Shown here one piece after another: positions 1 to 4,476 of a DNA stretch of 5,238 bases. Under the pieces are notes generated by a model, which did not search any database, was not told the DNA's origin, and saw nothing but the letters and a program-made list of their open reading frames with translations. Numbering within the stretch: the stretch's first letter is position 1; each line of letters starts with the position of its first letter. A program made the position numbers and the translations under genes. Source of the stretch: Chloroflexota bacterium (GTDB taxonomy: Bacteria; Chloroflexota; Limnocylindria; Limnocylindrales; CSP1-4); contig JAJYMP010000065.1 of NCBI GenBank assembly GCA_021786915.1, positions 1 to 5,238 of the forward strand. The letters run 5' to 3'.

Positions 1-1619
1 TCAACGGCCTGCTGTTCGCCAACGTCCTCGCGTTCCTCTACCGGGGGGCCGCGGCGGTGGACGCGTGGAACGTGGCGCGCTTCCTGAACGCGGCGGACGC
101 GGCGGGCGACGGCCGGCTCGGCCGCGCGCGGCTGCCGCTCAACCCGCTGTCGATCGCAGGGCTGGCCGCCGTCGTGCTGGTGATGGCGGGTGCCCACCTC
201 GCCGTGTGGCACTACGACGCGCTCGCCCTCTCCGTCGTCAATTGCGTCAACCCGGAGACCGCCGACGCGAGCTGCACGGCCGCCGCGACCGGCACGCCCA
301 ACCCGTCGGACGTGGTCCCCTCCGATTCGGCCGGCGGCAGCGGCGCGCCAGCAGCCTCGGCCGGGCCCGTCCAGACGCCCAACGGGTCGGCGAGCGGCGT
401 GACGCCGGCGGCGACCCTGCCGCCCTGGGACGGCACGAGCCGCCTCAACATCCTGCTGGTCGGGACTGACCAGCGGGCGGAGACCGACACGGCGTTCAAC
501 ACCGACACGATGATCGTGGTGTCGATCGACCCCAAGACCAAGCAGGTCGCGATGCTCCAGCTGCCGCGCGACACCACGGACGTCCCCGTGCCGCCGTCGG
601 CCCAGGGCGTCTGGGGCTCGGTCTACCACAACAAGATCAACGCCTGGTTCAACGACAACCAGAACCGCAGGGACCTGTGGCCCGGCAAGACGGCGACCGC
701 GCGCGGCTTCGCGGCGCTCAAGTCGATCCTGGGCAACCTCTACGGCCTCGACATCCAGTACTACGTGAAGGTCGACTTCTCGGGCTTCGTGGACGCGGTG
801 AACACGCTCGGCGGCGTCCAGATCAACGTCCAGATCCCTGTCGCAGACGACAGCTTCCCGCTCACCGACCAGATCAAGACGCGCGTCTACATCCCGGCCG
901 GGCCGCAGGAGATGAACGGCCAGCAGGCGCTGGTCTATGCGCGCTCGCGCCACCTCTCCGACGACTTCGACCGCGGCCACCGCCAGCAGCGCGTGATCCT
1001 GTCGTTCAAGAACGAGCTCGACCCCCAGACCATCTTCGCGAACCTCAACGGCCTCGTGGGAGCCCTCAAGAAGGCCGTCCAGACCGACATCCCGATCGGC
1101 GACACCCAGACGATGGGCCAGCTCCTCCAGCTCGCCTCCCAGATCGACACCAAGAGCATCCGCTCCTACGTGTTCGCGCCCCCCTACTTCGGGACCGACA
1201 TGTGGCCGGTGTCGAGCAACGTCGTGATCAACGCCCCGCGCGTGCAGCAGGCGGCGAGGCAAGCGTTCAGCATCAGCCCGTCGATCCTGACGCTCCAGGA
1301 ATCGCTCGGCAGCGAGGCGGCCCAGGTCTGGGTCGAGGACGGCAAGAACGGGCCGGGGGTGGCCGCGAACAACGCCGCCTACCTGATCTACTTCGGCATG
1401 GATGCGTCGGCGCCGACGAAACTCGCCCCCACGACGCCCGCCCACACCACGATCACCGTCTACAACGGCGCCGCGGCGAAGCTGCCGGCGACGATCAAGT
1501 ACCTGCAGAACCTGTACGGGGTCACGGTCCAGACCGCCACGGACCCGACGGTCAGGGCCGACATCGTGATCCTGATGGGCAGCGACGCACGCCAGATGAC
1601 CGTGCCCAGCGCCGGCTGA
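1..1619 (+). CDS. LCP (LytR-CpsA-Psr) family cell-wall glycopolymer transferase, 5' partial
   Basis: Probably a membrane-anchored LCP enzyme, a family that transfers lipid-linked anionic glycopolymers onto peptidoglycan outside the membrane. Residues are counted from the GTG at 57. The order is: a hydrophobic helix encoded before that GTG (NGLLFANVLAFLYRG, codons from 3), a second membrane helix at about 33-52, a Pro/Ser/Ala/Gly-rich linker at about 66-122, and the LCP domain at about 129-320. The LCP domain shows GTDQR (136-140), NTDTMIVVSID (148-158), LPRDT (169-173), HNKIN (191-195) and the signature ARSRHLSDDFDRGHRQQR (295-312), whose arginines bind the polyprenyl pyrophosphate in studied members. 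The C-terminus holds a LytR_C-like segment at about 462-513, ending in ADIVILMGSD, and a weaker look-alike at about 422-455. No in-frame stop lies between the left edge and 57, and the upstream codons encode a plausible membrane helix, so GTG57 is probably an internal Val and the gene begins outside the window. Old database names such as 'LytR transcriptional regulator' would mislead. The family call is secure; the polymer substrate is unknown. Confidence 0.93.
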   Translation, partial: NGLLFANVLAFLYRGAAAVDAWNVARFLNAADAAGDGRLGRARLPLNPLSIAGLAAVVLVMAGAHLAVWHYDALALSVVNCVNPETADASCTAAATGTPNPSDVVPSDSAGGSGAPAASAGPVQTPNGSASGVTPAATLPPWDGTSRLNILLVGTDQRAETDTAFNTDTMIVVSIDPKTKQVAMLQLPRDTTDVPVPPSAQGVWGSVYHNKINAWFNDNQNRRDLWPGKTATARGFAALKSILGNLYGLDIQYYVKVDFSGFVDAVNTLGGVQINVQIPVADDSFPLTDQIKTRVYIPAGPQEMNGQQALVYARSRHLSDDFDRGHRQQRVILSFKNELDPQTIFANLNGLVGALKKAVQTDIPIGDTQTMGQLLQLASQIDTKSIRSYVFAPPYFGTDMWPVSSNVVINAPRVQQAARQAFSISPSILTLQESLGSEAAQVWVEDGKNGPGVAANNAAYLIYFGMDASAPTKLAPTTPAHTTITVYNGAAAKLPATIKYLQNLYGVTVQTATDPTVRADIVILMGSDARQMTVPSAG

Positions 1620-1624
1620 GGCGT

Positions 1625-1646
1625 CCGCCCGCTTGACCGGGGGCGG
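1625..1646 (+). terminator. Weak GC hairpin after the LCP gene
   Basis: The arms ccgccc (1625-1630) and gggcgg (1641-1646) pair perfectly around a 10-nt loop, starting 6 nt after the LCP stop codon. No T-run follows, so it is at best a weak or factor-assisted terminator. In sequence this GC-rich a 6-bp stem can also arise by chance. Confidence 0.25.
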
Positions 1647-1702
1647 GGTCGTCACCACGCGATGGGGGGTCGACAGCGGCCGGCGCCCCTGGCGGTGGGT
1701 CA

Positions 1703-1716
1703 GCGGGCCGCCCCGC
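1703..1716 (-). terminator. GC hairpin just past the ilvE stop
   Basis: The arms gcggg (1703-1707) and cccgc (1712-1716) close a 4-nt loop. The hairpin lies directly downstream of the aminotransferase stop on the - strand and next to the larger inverted repeat at 1717-1736. There is no T-tract. It could help end transcription from either converging gene, but the stem is short and this is low-confidence. Confidence 0.2.
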
Positions 1717-1736
1717 CGCCGATCACTTGATCGGCG
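1717..1736 (-). terminator. 9-bp inverted repeat spanning the ilvE stop codon
   Basis: The arms cgccgatca (1717-1725) and tgatcggcg (1728-1736) are perfect reverse complements separated by 2 nt. In RNA the innermost pair would open, leaving 8 bp with a 4-nt loop. The repeat contains the TGA stop (1725-1723) and last codons of the aminotransferase and sits in the gap between two converging genes. A role in ending transcription, or in protecting the 3' end, for one or both strands is an inference. No T-tract follows on either strand. Confidence 0.35.
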
Positions 1737-2679
1737 TGAGCCAGGACTGGTACTGCGGCAGCTTCCCGCGCACGGCGTCGAAGTACGTCTCGCTGATGCG
1801 GCGTGAGATCGGCCCGATCTGGCCCGTGCCAACGGCCCTGTGGTCCACCTCGATCGCCGCGCTCACCTGGACGCCGGTCCCGCACAGGAAGACCTCGTCG
1901 CAGACGTAGAGCTCAGAGCGGTCGATCGAGCGGATCTCGGTGGGAATGCCCAGGTCCGCCGCGAGCGTCAGGATCGCCTTGCGCGTCACGCCCTCGAGGA
2001 TGTCGTCCGACACCGGCGGGGTGATCAGCGTGCCGCCGCGGACCATGTACAGGTTCGCCGCCGACGCCTCCGACGCGTGACCGCTGGGGGTGAGGACGAG
2101 GGCCTCGTCGTAGCCGTTGAGCTCGGCCTCGGACTTCTGGAACGCCATGTTCACGTAGCCGCCGACAATCTTGCCCCGCGCCGGCAACGCCTCGTCGGCG
2201 TTGCGGCGCCACGACGAGGTCATCAGGCGGATGCCCTTCTCGATGTCCACGTAGTTGCCGAACGGCGTGGCGATCACGTACAGCTGGTGGTCGAGGTGGT
2301 GCAGCTTGACGCCGATGGCGCGCGTGCTCTTGTAGAACGACGGCCGGACGTAGGCGTCCTCGTGGAAGTCGTTGCGCCGGATCGTCTCGACCACGATGGC
2401 GAACAGCTCGTCGACCGACGGCACCGGGTCCATCAGCAGCATCTTGGCCGAGTTGCGGATCCGCTCGAGGTGCTCGCGGATGAACAGGCCGTAGAGCTGG
2501 CCATGCTCTGCATTCCAGTAGGCGCGGATGCCCTCGAAGGTCGCCGTCCCGTACATGAACGCGTGGGTCATGATGCTGACCTTGGCGTCCTTGAGGGCCA
2601 CATAGTCACCCTCGAAGTAGGCGATCAGCTCGTCGAGGGAACGCGGCTGCGGGGCGGTGGACGGCTGCTGGGTGAGCAT
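1723..2679 (-). CDS. ilvE: Branched-chain amino acid aminotransferase (PLP fold type IV)
   Basis: A cytoplasmic PLP enzyme that moves the amino group between Leu/Ile/Val and 2-oxoglutarate: the last step of branched-chain synthesis and the first of breakdown. The 318-aa length is normal for bacterial IlvE. Landmarks in order are: YGTATFEGIRAYW (43-55, with the conserved Arg52), VRPSFYKS (111-118), SSWRRNADEALPARGK (155-170, Lys170 being the expected PLP Schiff-base lysine), GYDEALVL (189-196), SEASAANLY (203-211, Glu204 expected to contact the PLP pyridine nitrogen), TPPVSDDILEGVTR (220-233), ELYVCDEVFLCGTGVQV (256-272, phosphate-binding GTG at 267-269), and a C-terminus ending YQSWLTPIK. The ATG start is supported by GGAG (2690-2687) seven nt upstream; the long open frame beyond it has no family sequence. 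The gene is convergent with the LCP gene and lies 335 nt from the antiporter gene, so probably has its own promoter. D-amino-acid or aminodeoxychorismate relatives share the fold, but the overall match is to the IlvE group. Confidence 0.94.
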   Translation of the reverse strand: MLTQQPSTAPQPRSLDELIAYFEGDYVALKDAKVSIMTHAFMYGTATFEGIRAYWNAEHGQLYGLFIREHLERIRNSAKMLLMDPVPSVDELFAIVVETIRRNDFHEDAYVRPSFYKSTRAIGVKLHHLDHQLYVIATPFGNYVDIEKGIRLMTSSWRRNADEALPARGKIVGGYVNMAFQKSEAELNGYDEALVLTPSGHASEASAANLYMVRGGTLITPPVSDDILEGVTRKAILTLAADLGIPTEIRSIDRSELYVCDEVFLCGTGVQVSAAIEVDHRAVGTGQIGPISRRISETYFDAVRGKLPQYQSWLTPIK

Positions 2680-2686
2680 CGGCAGG

Positions 2687-2690
2687 CTCC
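2687..2690 (-). promoter_or_regulatory. Shine-Dalgarno of ilvE
   Basis: GGAG on the - strand lies 7 nt before the ATG at 2679-2677. It fixes the start within a reading frame that stays open for hundreds of bases further upstream and would otherwise suggest a false N-terminal extension. Confidence 0.6.
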
Positions 2691-2738
2691 AGGTGGAGTT
2701 GCGGCGAGGGCCGCGCGGGGCTCGATTCGGTCCTCGAA

Positions 2739-2747
2739 ATGCTAGCA
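2739..2747 (-). promoter_or_regulatory. Candidate extended -10 promoter element for ilvE
   Basis: The - strand reads TGCTAGCAT, an extended -10 pattern (TG, one base, then TAGCAT, 4 of 6 matches to TATAAT). It stands in one of the few A/T-containing spots of an otherwise G/C-saturated spacer. Transcription would start near 2732, giving a leader of about 50 nt. I see no convincing -35 hexamer at the usual distance. TGCTAGCA is also an 8-bp palindrome, so a regulator site is an alternative reading. Confidence 0.35.
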
Positions 2748-2788
2748 CGCGGCTTCCGCCGCCTCGGCTGGCGGCGCTGCCCCGGGGC

Positions 2789-2815
2789 CTCCGCTCGCTG
2801 CGCGAGCCAGCGGAG
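2789..2815. repeat. Inverted repeat with 7-bp arms containing a third repeat core
   Basis: The arms ctccgct (2789-2795) and agcggag (2809-2815) pair perfectly around 13 nt. An alternative inner pairing, gctcg (2793-2797) with cgagc (2803-2807), is mutually exclusive with the outer stem. The variant repeat core at 2792-2804 lies inside it, which suggests the repeated unit is a hairpin-forming element. Confidence 0.5.
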
Positions 2816-2824
2816 CCGTGCGCG

Positions 2825-2845
2825 GTCCGGGCCGCTCGCTGGGCG
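2825..2845. repeat. Direct repeat, copy 1 (21 nt)
   Basis: It reads gtccgg, two variable bases, then cgctcgctgggcg. It matches the copy at 2908-2928 at 19 of 21 positions. A shorter version of the 13-base core with one change (cgctcgctgcgcg) occurs at 2792-2804. The offsets between the three cores are 41 and 83 nt. Confidence 0.6.
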
Positions 2846-2884
2846 TACCGGCGGGCGCGCGCCGCAGCCCGGGCGGCTCGTGTA

Positions 2885-2902
2885 GCGGGTGAGGTGACCC
2901 GC
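2885..2902. repeat. Small hairpin, 6-bp arms
   Basis: The arms gcgggt (2885-2890) and acccgc (2897-2902) are perfect reverse complements around a 6-nt loop. It lies just beside direct-repeat copy 2. It could be a terminator for the operon to its right, lying about 110 nt after the antiporter stop, or part of the repeat cluster. There is no T-tract. Confidence 0.35.
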
Positions 2903-2907
2903 GGGCT

Positions 2908-2928
2908 GTCCGGTTCGCTCGCTGGGCG
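2908..2928. repeat. Direct repeat, copy 2 (21 nt)
   Basis: It is the same 21-nt element as at 2825-2845, with tt in place of gc in the variable pair. The 13-base core is identical. On the - strand the core reads CGCCCAGCGAGCG. It resembles the small GC-rich intergenic repeats (REP-like) common in high-GC genomes. Whether it recurs elsewhere in this genome cannot be judged from the window. Confidence 0.6.
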
Positions 2929-3014
2929 AGGGGCCCGCCGCCCGCTGCTCGTCGCTCGCGGCCCGACACACCCTCGCGGGGCGCGCCAACCCCCCTGGCC
3001 ACCGCGCCGGGCAC

Positions 3015-4076
3015 TCAGCCCAGGTGCACCACGCCGGCCAGCTCCGATGCCACGAGCCCCAGGTACGCCGCGTACAGGACGCCGCCCACGAGCAGTGCCC
3101 TGCCGTCGAGCGCGTGCCGACGCGCCATCGGCCCGAACACCGCCGCCACCGCGACGAGCGCGATGAGCGCCGACGCGAAGGCCAGCGCGGTATCGGAGGA
3201 GACGTGCCACGTGGAGCCGGCGAGCACGAGCGCGACGATCGTCGGGATGGCCGACTGGAAGACCATCGCACCCGTGATGTTCCCCATCGCGAGCGTGTCC
3301 TTGCCCTGGCGGACCCAGATCAGGCTGTTGAACTTCTCGGGCAGCTCCGTCGCGATGGGCGCGATGACCAGGGCGAGCAGCAGCTCGCTCACGCCGAGCG
3401 CCTGCGCGAGCGAGTTCACGGCGCCGACGAAGAGGTACGCGCCCCCGATGATGCAGGCGAGCGCAGCCAGGACCTGGAGGCTGACGATCCGCAGGCGGGG
3501 CGCCGCCGGGTCGGCGAGATGGGCGGTCCGGTCGAAGCGGTGGAACCGAAGCGGCGCCAGGTCCTCCTCGCAGGCCTCGTGCTCGGCGTCGAAGTGGCCC
3601 TTCACGTAGACGATGTAGATCCCGGCGAGGGCGAGCGCCACGAGCCACTTCGCGGGCGCCAGCGATTCGGGCAGGAACGCGGCCGCGATCGCGAGCGTGT
3701 AGGCGACGACGAAGAACCGGATGTCGTGGACGAGCACGCCGGTGTCCACGGTCATCACGCTGCCGCTGGGACGACGTGAGCGGTAGGCCAGGACCCCTGC
3801 GCCGGTGACGAACATGGCGAGGGTCGAGAGCATGAACGGCGCCCCCAGCACGGCGCCGATGCCCACCTCGTCGGTGGCCCGGCCGCCGCCCCCGAACCCG
3901 ATCGCGATGATCGGGATCATGGTCTCCGGCAGCGCCGTGCCGACGGCGGCGAGCACGGACCCGACCGCGCCCTCGGCGAGCTCGAGCTTGCGCCCGAACC
4001 ACTCGATGCCGTTGGTGAACAGCTCGGCGCCGGCTAGGATCACGAAGAACGCGATGACGAGCAGGACGGCGTCCAC
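3015..4076 (-). CDS. CaCA-superfamily cation antiporter (Na+/Ca2+ exchanger-like), divergent
   Basis: A 353-aa integral membrane protein with the two-alpha-repeat plan of Ca2+:cation antiporters, about ten hydrophobic segments and a polar central loop at about 160-195. Alpha-1 shows GSVLAAVGTALPE (39-51), then GIGAVLGAPFMLS (72-84). Alpha-2 shows LALVIAPIATELPEKFNS (234-251), then MGNITGAMVFQS (264-275). The GTxxPE glutamates (Glu51, Glu247) are kept, but alpha-2 has ATELPE rather than GTSLPE. The GSNxxN/D motif that completes the ion site in characterised exchangers reads GAPFML and GAMVFQ. Family membership is clear; Ca2+/Na+ specificity is not. The GTG start lies 1 nt after the DUF1634 stop, with GAGG (4086-4083) 6 nt upstream, and the protein begins directly with a membrane helix as expected. 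It is the last gene of a three-gene membrane operon. Confidence 0.85.
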   Translation of the reverse strand: MDAVLLVIAFFVILAGAELFTNGIEWFGRKLELAEGAVGSVLAAVGTALPETMIPIIAIGFGGGGRATDEVGIGAVLGAPFMLSTLAMFVTGAGVLAYRSRRPSGSVMTVDTGVLVHDIRFFVVAYTLAIAAAFLPESLAPAKWLVALALAGIYIVYVKGHFDAEHEACEEDLAPLRFHRFDRTAHLADPAAPRLRIVSLQVLAALACIIGGAYLFVGAVNSLAQALGVSELLLALVIAPIATELPEKFNSLIWVRQGKDTLAMGNITGAMVFQSAIPTIVALVLAGSTWHVSSDTALAFASALIALVAVAAVFGPMARRHALDGRALLVGGVLYAAYLGLVASELAGVVHLG

Positions 4077-4077
4077 G

Positions 4078-4476
4078 TCAGGCCTCGGGCCGGAGCGCAG
4101 CGACGATCGACGCGCCGATCACCAGCAGGACCAGGGCCGCCACCACCACCAGCCGCCGATCGCCGGCGGCGAGGAACCCGGCGCCCGCCACCACCACGCG
4201 GCAGAGCGGCAGCGCGACGAGGAGCGTCAGGCCGGCCCACAGGAAGCCCTCGGGCGTGAGCGCCAGGAGCTGGCCCGGGATCGCCGCGAGCGAGTACGGC
4301 GGCTGCGCGGAGCGGATCGGGTCCACCCCGGCGCGGAGCATCCCGACCACGCCCACGAGCACGAAGCCGAGGGCGATGCGCGCCCCCCACGTGAGCACCC
4401 GGGCCGCCAGCGTCTCGATCCGAGCGGCGGTGTCCTGCGCGCTCGCGGCGCGCGTCGCGATGGTCACGGCGCTCAC
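4078..4476 (-). CDS. DUF1634 domain membrane protein
   Basis: A 132-aa protein with three predicted membrane helices (about 27-47, 77-99 and 108-127). The family-typical stretch after the second helix appears here as LPLCRVVVAGAGFLAAGDRR (89-108), matching the usual pattern of Pro, Arg, a hydrophobic segment, then (R/G)D before the last helix. The length and helix pattern fit DUF1634, a family with no established biochemical function that is repeatedly found beside TauE/SafE permeases, exactly as here. The GTG start overlaps the permease stop by 4 nt (GTGA, 4476-4473), so translation is probably coupled; a possible SD (AGAAGG, 4492-4487) lies 10 nt upstream. An accessory subunit or stabiliser of the permease is a reasonable inference but is not shown by the sequence. 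The family assignment rests on pattern plus neighbour. Confidence 0.75.
   Translation of the reverse strand: MSAVTIATRAASAQDTAARIETLAARVLTWGARIALGFVLVGVVGMLRAGVDPIRSAQPPYSLAAIPGQLLALTPEGFLWAGLTLLVALPLCRVVVAGAGFLAAGDRRLVVVAALVLLVIGASIVAALRPEA
4083..4086 (-). promoter_or_regulatory. Shine-Dalgarno of the antiporter gene, inside the DUF1634 gene
   Basis: GAGG on the - strand lies 6 nt before the GTG at 4076-4074 and within the final codons of the preceding gene. It supports the GTG as the start, with reinitiation or coupled translation across the TGA-C-GTG junction. Confidence 0.5.

Larger units (their letters stand above)
2680..3014. other. 335-nt gene-free spacer between the antiporter gene and ilvE
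   Basis: I find no recognisable gene here. From right to left along the - strand it holds: the region just after the antiporter stop, with a possible 6-bp stem (2980-2985 with 3003-3008, 17-nt loop); a hairpin (2885-2902); a cluster of repeated AGCGAGCG-type sequences (2789-2928); a candidate -10 element (2739-2747); and the ilvE Shine-Dalgarno (2687-2690). Frames remain open through it on both strands, but the translations are Arg/Ala/Pro/Gly-rich and resemble no protein family, as expected from extreme GC content. I saw no T-box signature and no Leu/Ile/Val-rich leader peptide. Confidence 0.6.

Noticed and set aside
57..1619. A transcriptional regulator (LytR name) for the + strand gene
   Set aside because: The protein has membrane helices and an extracellular LCP catalytic domain with the pyrophosphate-binding arginine motif, and no DNA-binding domain.
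1840..2745. A 301-codon + strand open frame opposite ilvE
   Set aside because: It is antisense to a well-supported gene, rich in Val/Arg/Asp/His in the way expected from the reverse of GC-biased codons, and has no recognisable domain.
2789..2928. A CRISPR array
   Set aside because: There are only two close copies plus one degenerate core, of 13-21 nt, with unequal spacing and no cas genes. They look like small GC-rich intergenic repeats.
2680..3014. A T-box riboswitch or branched-chain attenuator ahead of ilvE
   Set aside because: I looked for the T-box consensus (AGGGTGGNACCGCG-like) and for a short leader peptide rich in Leu/Ile/Val codons. Neither is present, and no T-tract terminator is available.
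3024..3779. A 251-codon + strand open frame opposite the antiporter gene
   Set aside because: It is an antisense shadow: a highly charged Arg/Glu/His-rich composition with no motif, while the opposite strand encodes clear CaCA alpha repeats.
1723..4002. A continuous - strand frame of 759 codons joining ilvE to the spacer and beyond
   Set aside because: Only the last 318 residues match a family. The upstream part is Arg/Ala/Pro-rich, runs through the gene-free spacer and overlaps the real antiporter gene in another frame. A clear SD and ATG sit at the family start.
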